64,000 bases of DNA from Rhipicephalus microplus (GCF_043290135.1 NC_134700.1:75136000-75199999), one strand, 5' to 3'; shown: positions 52,345 to 63,854, counted from the first letter of the stretch. Notes: generated by a model from the letters alone, not told the origin. A program made the numbers and translations.

Positions 52345-52580
52345 GATTGTTATGTGTGTTTTAACATTCCAAAACCACAATATGATTATGAAAGACGCCG
52401 TAGTGGAGAGATATGAAAATTTTTACCACCTGCGGTTTTTTAACGTGCACGGAAATCTGAGCTCACGGGCTTGCAGCATTTTCACCTCCACCGAAAATGC
52501 AGCTGCCGCAGCCGGGATTCGATCCCCCGACCTTCGGGTCAGCAGCAGAGTACCTTACCCACTAGACCACTGCGACAGGG
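52345..52580 (-). repeat. tRNA-derived SINE, near full length
   Basis: On minus the head reads GTCGCAGTGGTCTAGTGGGTA (A box TGGTCTAGTGG) and GGGGGATCGAATCCCGGC (B box), that is, a tRNA-like pol III promoter, followed by CGGCAGCTGCATTTTCGGTG and a body with the GGTGGTAAAAA...CTACGGCGTCTTTCATAATC segment. Partial copies are at 44845, 45985 and 50010. Non-coding; mobilised by LINE machinery. Confidence 0.75.
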
Positions 52581-55500
52581 CAACGATTTCCCGGCTGCAA
52601 TGCTCGCAATCATGAAAATAAATTAAACCGATTTAGATCATAAGTATTCTCAGATCCTGCATTTATTGTGCGCATTTTTTTTTCAGAAACGTGTCGACAT
52701 TTTATTGTATATTGGTAGCCGGCATCATGAATGTCAGACATGATTCCAACATTGCGACTTAGGTAACTTCGAGGCAGTCTAATCACGTAGAGATTAACCT
52801 GTTTTGACGACAGAATGACATCGCTGAAATGTTGTTGTGTCTCTGTGCATGAATAACAAAGGAACCAGCACGTAATGTACTGATAGCACTGACGTAACAC
52901 TGGAGTTTGCATCCCGCTGTGTCGGTACTGCAACATGGCTGTTTTAGGGCCAGCAGTACGAGCCATTCATAGCCTTGCTGTCAAGAACATTGAGAATACT
53001 CGAGTGCAGTGTGATAACATTAGCAGCACCCATTTGTATACATACTGTATTCACATTTTACACATACTGTATTCACATTGACTGTACATACTGTATTCAC
53101 ATTTACCTACACACTGTATTCAAATTCGCTTGCCATTCTTCATTTCTTTATGAACAAGTGACCCATTCTGTGAGGGATAGAAAATTTGTGCACATTGTAG
53201 AATATTGGTCGTTGTAAACTCTCCCAGGGTGCCGATTGCGATTGCGACCGCAAAGTACCTACTATGTGTCTGTTAAGCAAATCAGGCTCCTGTGTAGCTG
53301 TGAGTTTTTTAAATGCTGTGGTTGTTGATGACGATGAATTATAGCTGGGCACTTTGTAATGGTTTGTCTTGCTATGGCCTATATTAGTGGCCGATAAAAC
53401 ACTGGGCTTTTGTTAAAAGAAATCTGGAACAGTTTTGGTGATTTTGTACAAACACATTGGGCTGGTAGATTAAGTCTCAAGGGTTATTTAGACCGATTTG
53501 ACCACTCTGCGTAAACTGTGTAATTTATTACTACGCTTTAAAGCTGCCAATCGCTGGAAATCGGTGCAGACCGTTGCAACTCGGCCGAATGCCTTTTAAA
53601 CTGCCCACTCATAGAGGAACATGCTCTGCCGAGAGCATGTCAGCAGCCACGTCAACATGGCTGCTTATTTGATTGGCTGTCATGGGCTGTAGAATGTGCA
53701 GAAGTAAGATCGACTGGTACAGTGGCAGCACCTGTCGGAGCAGATATCAACCACTTACTTTGTGGTCTTTGTTTCTGTTGCCAGACGGCGAGCGTGCTGC
53801 CAGGCGCACTGCGTGATAGCCTCCGAGACTGCACACAACCTGTCGGTGTGCCATCTCGGAGGTCTAGACTGGTAAAAGCCAAAACGGCGAGCGCACTCAT
53901 GAGAGCTCTGCGATCGCCAGCGTGCCTCGTGAGTAGCGGCGGTCAGGCATAGGTGAGAAGGACGGCATGATATAATTGTCTGTAGCGGCCTTGGTACTCT
54001 GCGTGTCGCTCAATTTATGGTGCGAATGGTTTCATGATGCTCTAACCTAAACGCTGACAAAGCTTTAAAAACGTTTCAGGGTCTCTTTAATGTAAGTTTG
54101 CCGATACGAATAACCGTTGAAGTACGAGAATAGGAAGGGCTATATAGAAGCAGGAATGTATAATGGAGATTCAGGTGGGGGAGCGGCCTGTGTGTAGAGT
54201 CGGAGGGGCAGACACTTGATACTTCATGAGCAGGAAAGGAGGAGGAGGTGTAAATGAACAAAGAAGAGGGATCTGTAACTTTTGTAAGCGATAAATGCAC
54301 GTACGTTACACGAGTGAAGGACACAGGACAAGCGGTTCGTCCGTCTTATACGTGCATTTAGCTCTTACTAATGTTATGGATCAATACCAACTACCCTGAA
54401 CCCAGTGCCTTCTCAGAGAAGGAGGAAGTAGAGAGTTACAAAGATGCATGTGGCTTGTGTAGAATGCTGCAAATGATGGTTTTGCCATCTGTGCATAGGC
54501 GTACCAGCCGGGGAGGGCAAGGGGGGCGCGATCCCCACCACTGAGAAAAGTTAGGGGGCTGAGCCCCCCCACCTCCCTTTCGACAGTGGTGACTGTTCGC
54601 TGCGCGCCAGGGAAAGCAACAATTGAGGCGAAGTTTTCCTTCACCACAGTATTCTCTGAATCATGTTATTACGAGGGAATATTAAAACATAGTGAAATTT
54701 CTCCAACATTGTAGTGACGATTTTCCTTGTAGGCTCTTGCGGTGCGGGCCGCCTAAGCAGCGCTTTCGTGCCTTGTGCTGTAGCATTGCAGAGCAGGCCA
54801 GCGCTGAACAGGGGCCCAGTAACATTGCATAACTTGTCCACGCTTTTGTTCCGCTGTGACTGGCTCATGCAGTTACGAACGCGAACGGGTAAACTTTTGA
54901 TGGACTGGTGAAATCGTCTGCTGCTTCAGGAAAATTATTTTCTTTGATCGAAAATAGATATTATCAACGCTGCTTTGTCGAAGCTGCTGTGAGCTGATTA
55001 ATGTTACGAATATTTTGTAATGTTCTAGTGTTATCTGGAAGCACCAAAATGGGGTTTCCGCTTTAGTCTCTGATAAACCTGATCAGCCTTGCTTATGGTA
55101 ACTTGAGCGGTGGTGGTAGCTTGCAAAGAAACGACGAACAAAGCGGTGGACTCGAGCACAGTGGGAATCTCAGCTTTTAAGCTTGTCCTTTGACTTGAGC
55201 CACCGGACCAAGGAGAAGGTAAAAGAGTATGGTTTTTAGCACTATGGAGGCTTAATTGAGAGTCAGGCGAGTAGGTTTTCATTCAACTCGAATGGTCTTT
55301 TGCTGCTTAAAATACAACTTGGACAGCAAAGAAGCACACACGTGCAGCGCTGCTTATTTCTCACTCTTCCTCTCTATCTCTCTCTCAGCAAGGACGAGCT
55401 CACAGAGATGTGTGCCATCACAAACTACTATGTAATGCCTTGATGCTTCAAGTGAAAATATTTTATTACACTCATGTTATTTCATCTCGGAAGCTGCTAT

Positions 55501-55934
55501 TAGTAACCTATGATAATGTGACCGGCGGCTACATTACTTGAATATTATTTACAAGTATGATCTCCGACTACCCCAAAAAGTTATAGGTATTGTTCAGTGC
55601 GTGAATGCCCTGTTTAATGTGCATGTGCTGTAATGAACACCGCAATATTTCGCAGATTCCTGACGTCATGTAAGAGGCAGGCGATTTTATGGTACACAGA
55701 CAATTTTAAATGCCGAAGAACAAATGGAAAACAATATGCTGCCGTATTGAAAATTGTTTATTTTCTTACTTTTTTCATGGTCGTTTATAAGTGGCTCCTA
55801 TGCGATGAATGTATATGTGTGTGTGTGGGGAGGGGTAGGCTTGCCCCCCCCCCTACTCGCGAAAGAGTCGGTACGCCCCTGCATTTGTGGATCTTTATTG
55901 TTACATTCATCCCTTTCTGAAGTCACTCCTTCAA
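52581..55934. other. No recognisable gene; scattered small repeats
   Basis: Holds the minisatellite at 53036-53125, a 9-bp hairpin (ACATGCTCT-GCCG-AGAGCATGT near 53619-53640), and two C/G-rich fragments near 54520-54570 and 55820-55880 that resemble each other (runs of C next to GGTACGCC or GCGTACC). The minus relic of the gypsy element at 61.3-63.4 kb probably reaches the right edge of this stretch. No frame has family features. Confidence 0.4.
53036..53125. repeat. Short minisatellite, four units
   Basis: ACATACTGTATTCACATT occurs three times and a variant ACACACTGTATTCAAATT once, with 4-6 bases between units. Confidence 0.85.
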
Positions 55935-55950
55935 CCAACTATAAAACCTA

Positions 55951-57800
55951 TCCATAGTGGGCAGCGCACAAAAGGAAACACACAAGAGAAGGAATCAGGA
56001 CAAGCGCTGGTCTAACAACTGAAAGTTTTATTTGAAAGAAAGCATATATATACATGTGTACACAGAAAATCAAGTGCTACGCAAGATTACTTCCGATCAA
56101 TGAAACCAATCTCCTGTTCAGATAAAGAAACAGATGGCTGGCTAACGCAAATGCCAACACTCTTCGCCATGTGGTAAGCCTCAGCAATCTCACGTGTCCT
56201 TTGATTATGATGGCGGTCGATGATTGCGGTTTGCTCAAAAGAAGGAATACAACCGCAATCGCGGCAATGGCTGGCGAGGTGAGACAGAACCCCACCCTTT
56301 AAAGAATTTTCATGCTCCCGTAGCCTAATATTAATACATCTACCGGTCTGTCCTATGCAGACACTCCCGCACGAGCAAGGAATTTTATAGACTACCCCGG
56401 TCGAACATGCGGTATACTTCTTAACGTGCTTGATTGAACAAGTGTTATCAACCGCCCTCGTAATTCCCTTAACGCGTCTATGAATCTTGCCACATAAGCT
56501 ACCCAATTTATTCCCACTTGAAAAAACAACGTCAACCCCATACTGCCCCCCAACTTTCTTTAATCTATGTGAAATGGAATGTACATAGGGAATCACTGCA
56601 AAACGCTTTTGCTCGCGTTGAGAGGTTGCTGGTTGGTTGGTGGGCTGCGCGTTACTATTTACTTTCTTTAGCAAACGCTCGGAAGCAGAAACGAGAAAGG
56701 CGGTGGGAAAACCCGCTGTCTTAAGCCGATCACACTGATTACGAAAGCTTTCCTCTGTGGCATGGAAACAAGATTTTGCGACAGCTGCGTGAAGGCATGA
56801 AGTGACTATACCATTTTTTACCAGTTTAGAATGAGCAGATTTAAAGTTTAGGAGGGGTTTAGCCGACCTGGGAGCGTATAACCAACAGACATGCGCATCC
56901 TGGAATCGCAATGTTAGGTCAAGGAACTGAAGCTCATTCTTTTCATTGGGAACTTCACACGTAAACTGAAGACCCTGCCCCCTTTCCCTAAATGCCTTGA
57001 GAATGTTCACCTTATCATGTAAGCTACTAACACTATCCAAAAAAACCAAGTAATCATCCACATACCTAAATATACGAGTCCCCCAACCCTCAAAATCTCT
57101 TTCTAGATCGCGATCAATTCTACTCAACAATATGTCACTTAGGACCGGGGCAACTCTGGAACCTATGCATACACCTGAGGCCTGAACAAACAAATCCCCT
57201 TGCCAAGAAACAAAAGTAGAATCAAGATAAAAACGAAGAAGTTCAAGGAAACTTTGAACAGAAATACCACATTTGTCAACAAACCGCGTTTCGTCATTTA
57301 GTTCAGTGATAGTTTCCTTAACACATAGTAACAGAAAATTATGCGGCAGTGAGTAGAACAGGTCCTGAACATCGACACTGAAGGCAGACTTTTTTTCCCA
57401 AAGGTTCTGATTACCCAAGAAATCAACAACCTGTAGTGAATTCCTAACCAAGAATGGATCCACTAAATTCAACGAGCTGAGGTGGGTTTGCAAGTAGCCC
57501 GAGACAACGTGTTGCCACGAGCCACGCTCCGACACAATTGCCCGAAAGGGTACATCGGGTTTATGCGTCTTGGCGGAGAAGAACACCTGCAACTCCAGGC
57601 TTTTTGAATTCTTCGCCAAGGACCTCAGTCGTTCAAGCTTTAGGTCTGACAATAATGCCAATGCCTTCTTCTTAACAGAAGCCGGCTTACAAGTGACTGG
57701 TTTGAAGTTTTTTTGCATTGCTTGAACAGCCTTATCCTGAAACATGCCCGCGGGCATCACGACGAAGGATCCTTCCTTATCTGACACCAAAAGCCGCAAA
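55951..57800 (-). mobile_element. PLE composite: inverted 5'-truncated copy
   Basis: The minus-strand frame at 56087-57799 (570 codons) matches the second two-thirds of the full copy at 58665-61082 without visible difference: RT with YVDDYLVF, then GIY-YIG endonuclease. The 5' break is at GATTTGCGGC (57800). At its 3' end, after the stop, it carries the same terminal sequence (AGACCAGCGCTTGTCCTGAT, then GTGCGCTGCCCACTATGGAT) to 55951. Left flank AACTATAAAACCT matches the right flank of the composite at 61254, a target-site duplication. Confidence 0.88.
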
Positions 57801-58540
57801 TGCCTTCACTGCCTTCACTTCATGCCTTCACGCAGCTGTCGCAAAATCTTGTTTCCATGCCACAGAGGAAAGCTTTCGTAATCAGTGTGATCGGCTTAAG
57901 ACAGCGGGTTTTCCCACCGCCTTTCTCGTTTCTGCTTCCGAGCGTTTGCTAAAGAAAGTAAATAGTAACGCGCAGCCCACCAACCAACCAGCAACCTCTC
58001 AACGCGAGCAAAAGCGTTTTGCAGTGATTCCCTATGTACATTCCATTTCACATAGATTAAAGAAAGTTGGGGGGCAGTATGGGGTTGACGTTGTTTTTTC
58101 AAGTGGGAATAAATTGGGTAGCTTATGTGGCAAGATTCATAGACGCGTTAAGGGAATTACGAGGGCGGTTGATAACACTTGTTCAATCAAGCACGTTAAG
58201 AAGTATACCGCATGTTCGACCGGGGTAGTCTATAAAATTCCTTGCTCGTGCGGGAGTGTCTGCATAGGACAGACCGGTAGATGTATTAATATTAGGCTAC
58301 GGGAGCATGAAAATTCTTTAAAGGGTGGGGTTCTGTCTCACCTCGCCAGCCATTGCCGCGATTGCGGTTGTATTCCTTCTTTTGAGCAAACCGCAATCAT
58401 CGACCGCCATCATAATCAAAGGACACGTGAGATTGCTGAGGCTTACCACATGGCGAAGAGTGTTGGCATTTGCGTTAGCCAGCCATCTGTTTCTTTATCT
58501 GAACAGGAGATTGGTTTCATTGATCGGAAGTAATCTTGCG
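57801..58540 (+). mobile_element. PLE composite: direct partial copy (endonuclease end)
   Basis: From about 57813 the + strand is identical to 60367-61082 of the full copy, starting at CACTTCATGCCTTCACGC and ending at the stop near 58533. Twelve bases of GCCTTCACTGCC at 57801-57812 form a filler at the head-to-head junction with the inverted copy. Only the region after RT and the GIY-YIG domain remain; the listed frame starts in flanking antisense and is not a gene. Confidence 0.85.
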
Positions 58541-58700
58541 TAGCACTTGATTTTCTGTGTACACATGTATATATATGCTTTCTTTCAAATAAAACTTTCA
58601 GTTGTTAGACCAGCGCTTGTCCTGATTCCTTCTCTTGTGTGTTTCCTTTTGTGCGCTGCCCACTATGGATAAGTTCCAACTCGCCCGCCTTTCGGTGCTA
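58541..58700 (+). repeat. PLE terminal repeat (internal copy)
   Basis: The 3' UTR of the partial copy (CAAATAAAACTTTCAGTTG) runs directly into TTAGACCAGCGCTTGTCCTG and the 5' start of the full copy (CACTATGGATAAGTTCC). The same join is repeated at 61083-61253, where it stops at GGTGCTACAAC. Such head-to-tail overlaps (pseudo-LTRs) are typical of Penelope elements. I looked for a hammerhead ribozyme core here and did not find one. Confidence 0.8.
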
Positions 58701-61082
58701 CAACAGTTTATTGCTAGTTCTTCGGGCTCTCTTTTGTGTCAATACGTCAATTTCATGGACGCATCTGCCATTTCTTCAGTCATCGCCGTTTGCATCTGCC
58801 GTGCACGGACTGCTTCGTGGTATGCCAGGATCTCACAGTGTCCCCCGGATCTTCAGGGGCTGTGCGGTTGGCTACAGCCGTCCCCCAGTCATGTTAGGAG
58901 AGTGTGCCGACTTCTGCGCTCGGAGTGGTGGCGGCAGGCGCGGTTCTTCAGAAGCTGTTTGCGGGTATGCTGTGGTGCTGAAGGCGACGACCGTCGGAAG
59001 CGGCGACTCTACGCTGATTGGTGCTCGGCCACGGACGCGGCGACTGAGTACCTTTGGAGGGCTGTGCTGGTGACGCTACCACCACGACCGAAGGCGAAAA
59101 AAGGTACAGGTCGGGTTGTGCTTCTTGGAGGTGCCCACATTGAAGAATATGACCAGGAATTTCTGGGGCTTGGTCCCAAATTTGCCTTTGAACCAAAGCT
59201 CACCGCCACGGAAAAATTGGCAATGACTCATTCCGTTGCTAACCAGGTTTCTGAGCCTAACCGATCCTTTTGTTTGAAACAGTGTATTGATGTGGTTTCC
59301 AAGTGCAGTACGAGAATCAGTCGAGATGGCCAGTCGCGACGCTTAGTAAACTCTTTTGCCGCAAGTGATTTGCGGCTTTTGGTGTCAGATAAGGAAGGAT
59401 CCTTCGTCGTGATGCCCGCGGGCATGTTTCAGGATAAGGCTGTTCAAGCAATGCAAAAAAACTTCAAACCAGTCACTTGTAAGCCGGCTTCTGTTAAGAA
59501 GAAGGCATTGGCATTATTGTCAGACCTAAAGCTTGAACGACTGAGGTCCTTGGCGAAGAATTCAAAAAGCCTGGAGTTGCAGGTGTTCTTCTCCGCCAAG
59601 ACGCATAAACCCGATGTACCCTTTCGGGCAATTGTGTCGGAGCGTGGCTCGTGGCAACACGTTGTCTCGGGCTACTTGCAAACCCACCTCAGCTCGTTGA
59701 ATTTAGTGGATCCATTCTTGGTTAGGAATTCACTACAGGTTGTTGATTTCTTGGGTAATCAGAACCTTTGGGAAAAAAAGTCTGCCTTCAGTGTCGATGT
59801 TCAGGACCTGTTCTACTCACTGCCGCATAATTTTCTGTTACTATGTGTTAAGGAAACTATCACTGAACTAAATGACGAAACGCGGTTTGTTGACAAATGT
59901 GGTATTTCTGTTCAAAGTTTCCTTGAACTTCTTCGTTTTTATCTTGATTCTACTTTTGTTTCTTGGCAAGGGGATTTGTTTGTTCAGGCCTCAGGTGTAT
60001 GCATAGGTTCCAGAGTTGCCCCGGTCCTAAGTGACATATTGTTGAGTAGAATTGATCGCGATCTAGAAAGAGATTTTGAGGGTTGGGGGACTCGTATATT
60101 TAGGTATGTGGATGATTACTTGGTTTTTTTGGATAGTGTTAGTAGCTTACATGATAAGGTGAACATTCTCAAGGCATTTAGGGAAAGGGGGCAGGGTCTT
60201 CAGTTTACGTGTGAAGTTCCCAATGAAAAGAATGAGCTTCAGTTCCTTGACCTAACATTGCGATTCCAGGATGCGCATGTCTGTTGGTTATACGCTCCCA
60301 GGTCGGCTAAACCCCTCCTAAACTTTAAATCTGCTCATTCTAAACTGGTAAAAAATGGTATAGTCACTTCATGCCTTCACGCAGCTGTCGCAAAATCTTG
60401 TTTCCATGCCACAGAGGAAAGCTTTCGTAATCAGTGTGATCGGCTTAAGACAGCGGGTTTTCCCACCGCCTTTCTCGTTTCTGCTTCCGAGCGTTTGCTA
60501 AAGAAAGTAAATAGTAACGCGCAGCCCACCAACCAACCAGCAACCTCTCAACGCGAGCAAAAGCGTTTTGCAGTGATTCCCTATGTACATTCCATTTCAC
60601 ATAGATTAAAGAAAGTTGGGGGGCAGTATGGGGTTGACGTTGTTTTTTCAAGTGGGAATAAATTGGGTAGCTTATGTGGCAAGATTCATAGACGCGTTAA
60701 GGGAATTACGAGGGCGGTTGATAACACTTGTTCAATCAAGCACGTTAAGAAGTATACCGCATGTTCGACCGGGGTAGTCTATAAAATTCCTTGCTCGTGC
60801 GGGAGTGTCTGCATAGGACAGACCGGTAGATGTATTAATATTAGGCTACGGGAGCATGAAAATTCTTTAAAGGGTGGGGTTCTGTCTCACCTCGCCAGCC
60901 ATTGCCGCGATTGCGGTTGTATTCCTTCTTTTGAGCAAACCGCAATCATCGACCGCCATCATAATCAAAGGACACGTGAGATTGCTGAGGCTTACCACAT
61001 GGCGAAGAGTGTTGGCATTTGCGTTAGCCAGCCATCTGTTTCTTTATCTGAACAGGAGATTGGTTTCATTGATCGGAAGTAA
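58665..61082 (+). CDS. Penelope-like retroelement polyprotein (RT + GIY-YIG endonuclease)
   Basis: 805 codons from ATG 58665 (MDKFQLARLSVLQQF). The open frame extends 10 codons upstream, but this ATG lies at the conserved start. The N-terminal 200 residues are basic and Cys-rich without a named domain. RT spans about 250-560: LQVFFSAKTHKPDVPFRAIV, FSVDVQDLFYSLPH (catalytic Asp), FVQASGVCIGSRVAPVLSDI and RYVDDYLVFLD (Tyr 481). A linker with the GIY-YIG core follows: GVVYKIPCSCGSVCIGQTGR (from Gly 703), then RLREHENSL. The Tyr of YIG is Cys (716). Penelope RTs copy element RNA with telomerase-like RT. No frameshift; all three copies in the composite agree. Confidence 0.92.
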   Translation: MDKFQLARLSVLQQFIASSSGSLLCQYVNFMDASAISSVIAVCICRARTASWYARISQCPPDLQGLCGWLQPSPSHVRRVCRLLRSEWWRQARFFRSCLRVCCGAEGDDRRKRRLYADWCSATDAATEYLWRAVLVTLPPRPKAKKGTGRVVLLGGAHIEEYDQEFLGLGPKFAFEPKLTATEKLAMTHSVANQVSEPNRSFCLKQCIDVVSKCSTRISRDGQSRRLVNSFAASDLRLLVSDKEGSFVVMPAGMFQDKAVQAMQKNFKPVTCKPASVKKKALALLSDLKLERLRSLAKNSKSLELQVFFSAKTHKPDVPFRAIVSERGSWQHVVSGYLQTHLSSLNLVDPFLVRNSLQVVDFLGNQNLWEKKSAFSVDVQDLFYSLPHNFLLLCVKETITELNDETRFVDKCGISVQSFLELLRFYLDSTFVSWQGDLFVQASGVCIGSRVAPVLSDILLSRIDRDLERDFEGWGTRIFRYVDDYLVFLDSVSSLHDKVNILKAFRERGQGLQFTCEVPNEKNELQFLDLTLRFQDAHVCWLYAPRSAKPLLNFKSAHSKLVKNGIVTSCLHAAVAKSCFHATEESFRNQCDRLKTAGFPTAFLVSASERLLKKVNSNAQPTNQPATSQREQKRFAVIPYVHSISHRLKKVGGQYGVDVVFSSGNKLGSLCGKIHRRVKGITRAVDNTCSIKHVKKYTACSTGVVYKIPCSCGSVCIGQTGRCINIRLREHENSLKGGVLSHLASHCRDCGCIPSFEQTAIIDRHHNQRTREIAEAYHMAKSVGICVSQPSVSLSEQEIGFIDRK

Positions 61083-61253
61083 TCTTGCGTAGCACTTGAT
61101 TTTCTGTGTACACATGTATATATATGCTTTCTTTCAAATAAAACTTTCAGTTGTTAGACCAGCGCTTGTCCTGATTCCTTCTCTTGTGTGTTTCCTTTTG
61201 TGCGCTGCCCACTATGGATAAGTTCCAACTCGCCCGCCTTTCGGTGCTACAAC
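61083..61253 (+). repeat. PLE terminal repeat (right end of composite)
   Basis: 3' UTR with AATAAAAC, then AGACCAGCGCTTGTCCTGAT and the first bases of a further element copy up to TTTCGGTGCTACAAC, after which the flank AACTATAAAATCCT begins. It repeats 58541-58700. Confidence 0.8.
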
Positions 61254-61259
61254 AACTAT

Positions 61260-63400
61260 AAAATCCTGGAGCCTCTTTGAATGTTGTATGGTTCTTCGAG
61301 GTCCAGCAGAAATTCCAGTCTGCTTCGGTTGATCTGTCTTTGGCTCACTGACTTCAATGTGTTTGTTTTAGGAAGGGCTTGCCCTGTCGAGTGCTCAATT
61401 CCTACTCAGGATGCTGTCTTCCATCTGAACTTCACACGACCTGTCATAAATTCTCCTAATTATTGTCTTTGGCCCATGTTCCTGTTTTCGTTGGTTAAAC
61501 TGGGACATCCACTGACCCTTTTTAAGGCTTGGTGAATCCTTCGCTTGTCTGTGATGGTAGCTCGTGCTTTTCCGCCTCTTCTACATTTTGATTTTACTCA
61601 CATCGACTGTTTCGGGTTGCAGTAAGTGTGACGCGGTTGGCACACTCATTTTAGTGCTCATTGACGCTTGGGGTGGAGTACCATTCTTCTCTTGAAGTGA
61701 TGTGTTTTGTTAATAAACAAATGTCATTTGTGGGTCTGAGTGGCTTCTATGTACTTTTTTGAGGAAGCGTTTTCGCTCTCATTACGGCTGCTTCAGCCCT
61801 TCTGTTTGCACGCGGGTAAACCGAGCTTATCGTTTTGTCTTCGAAGTTCCAGCTCTTCGTGGCATTTTTGAATTCTTTGCTGATGAATGGCAGGTCATTG
61901 TCGCTTATCAGAATTCTCGGCATCCAGTACCCTGCAAAGTGAGTCCTTAGTTTCAGTATCACTTGGTTCGAAACCATCAATTCGACTTTGTCCACTTCCC
62001 AAAAGTTGCTTCATTGGCTGTAACCAAAACATTCTTTCCCTAGAGTTCGAGCATGTCGCATCTAACCTGTTCCCATGGATAGCTTGGTTCTGTATGGAGC
62101 GAAAGAGTTTCTGTTTGCTGGGCTTGTGCGTACCTTTAGCATATTTCACACCCCATGATCAAGTGTTTCAATTCTGTGTTCATTCCTGGCCAGAAGACAC
62201 ACTCACGAGCACATTGAAGACAGCTCTCAATTCCAAGATGCGTTGTCTGGAGTTTCACTATGCTTTCACCTCACAGGAACATTATATTATTTGGTGTAAT
62301 TTTTTTTGAAAATCAGGCGATTCTCAACAGGCCCTAATTCTTGAAATTGACTTTTTCAGAAAGCTTTATTTCTGTGTGTTAAGTATAAGTGCATGCATTT
62401 GGGTCGTTCATGTTTGTGTTGTGGCTAGCCTGAACGAAAGACTCACTTTAGTCTTTGCAGTAATTCATCACACCCAGTCACAGTTTTCATCTTTTCCCAG
62501 GTTTTTCTTTCTCACAGGGATGTATTGCACGACATGGATATTCTGAAGTAACTCTTCATTGCTTTTGTTGGGAATAAAAGCCCTAGATATCATGTCAGCC
62601 AAGACTACTTCCTTTCCTGGTCTGTTTTTCATTGCAAGTTGTGTCTTTGCATCTGAAGGATCATGCTTTGCAGTCATCTTCGAACTCGATCCAATCATTT
62701 CTTCAGGATTGCTTGCTTCAGTGGCTTACAATTGCTCAACGTCTTTGTTTCTTTTCTGAATGTGTACTGATAAAACTTTTTTAAGGCAGAGACAATGACC
62801 AGAATATCCTTTTCTCTTTGTGAATAACAAAATTCTATTGTTGTCTGTGCTCTGCTGGAGAAAGAGACTTGCTGTCCATTTTAAGGAAGAGCTGTTCTGA
62901 GCCTGAAATTGCTCACATCACAATGGATTTCTAGCTGCTTTCATTATTCAGGGAAAGGCTAGAAATGGAGCTCTTCTCACGAACTCATGCCTTTTCGAAT
63001 GCTTCCTCCTGCTGCTTCCCCTTCTGTTATGGTGCATTTTCGTCAGCGAGTTTCTTCAAAAGCCCAATTCAGCATGAGTATTCAACTAGAAATCTGGAGA
63101 GGTCGTTCATTTTAGCTCAGAAGCACTGCACTCCTTGGAATCTATTGTCTTTGGCATCCGCTGAATTGCCTTGACTTTATTTGGATCAAATTTTTCAGAA
63201 TTAGGAAGGTGGTCAGCAAGCTTGGTTCGTCATCGATTACCCCCTCTTGAAAATTCAGCTTTTAGAAAACTTTGGCTTTAGTAGGATCTAGTACAACATC
63301 ATCAACAGTGGACAGTGCGTGACATGCTCTCTGTGGGCATCGAGCACTTGTGGATCGATGGATACTCACATTGGTCTTTTTTTATTGCAAAGCATTCCTT
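61260..63400 (-). pseudogene. Old gypsy-like pol relic (RT end, RNase H, integrase)
   Basis: Minus-strand order from right to left: RT remnant DDVVLDPTKAKVF near 63280; RNase H near 62990-62700 (HCDVSNFRLRTALP, FSSRAQTTIE, SQREKDILVIVSALKKF); PGKEVVLADMISRAFIPN and NEELLQNIHVVQYIPVR at 62550-62640; integrase with PRILISDNDLPFISKEFK (DDE Asp region) and SSVYPRANRRAEAAVMRAK at 61750-61910; C-terminal tail YDRSCEVQMEDSIL near 61440 and SAGPRRTIQHSKRL near 61290. Stops and frame breaks throughout. Distinct from Gypsy-1 to -4; resembles the K02A2.6-like gypsy group. The PLE composite is inserted at its 3' end. Confidence 0.75.
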
Positions 63401-63420
63401 AGCGAACTTCGGTGACTTTG

Positions 63421-63424
63421 AGCA

Positions 63425-63523
<99 letters not shown>

Positions 63524-63571
63524 TCATGACATGAGTGTCATGTAACAACGTGACTACATGCCACACTCATG

Positions 63572-63670
<99 letters not shown>

Positions 63671-63720
63671 TCATGACATGCGTGTCATGTAACAACGTGA
63701 CTACATGCCACACTCATGAT
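63421..63720. repeat. Compound satellite: (TAAC)n blocks alternating with a 51-bp unit
   Basis: About 95 bases of (ACTA)n, then a unit starting TAATCATGACATGAGTGTCA and ending CATGCCACACTCATG, then again about 95 bases of (ACTA)n and the same unit with one change (GAGTGTCAT to GCGTGTCAT). The unit contains a small palindrome (CATGACA-TGAG-TGTCATG). It is a higher-order repeat of period about 147. Confidence 0.9.
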
Positions 63721-63799
63721 GCGCTCATGACCGTTTTGCTAGCTTCACATATATCAAATTTGGTATTACCTGGCGTGAATGGACGACGAAGGTATATTA

Positions 63800-63811
63800 C
63801 GTACATGTCCA

Positions 63812-63854
<43 letters not shown>

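Noticed and set aside
50010..52580. tRNA genes at the A/B-box matches
   Set aside because: They sit in SINE heads with SINE bodies attached and imperfect cloverleafs.
56518..56724. A 68-codon antisense frame present three times (also 57896-58102 and 60445-60651)
   Set aside because: It is the antisense of the PLE gene; the apparent conservation only reflects that the three copies are identical.
57718..58533. A 271-codon frame starting in the inverted PLE copy
   Set aside because: Its first codons are antisense of the inverted copy and junction filler; only the part from about 57813 is PLE protein, without a start.
58541..58700. Hammerhead ribozyme in the PLE terminal repeat
   Set aside because: PLE terminal repeats often carry one, but I could not find the CUGANGA and GAAA core in either orientation.
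63421..63720. CRISPR-like spacing of repeats
   Set aside because: Only two units separated by simple tetramer sequence in a eukaryotic genome; no spacers and no cas genes.
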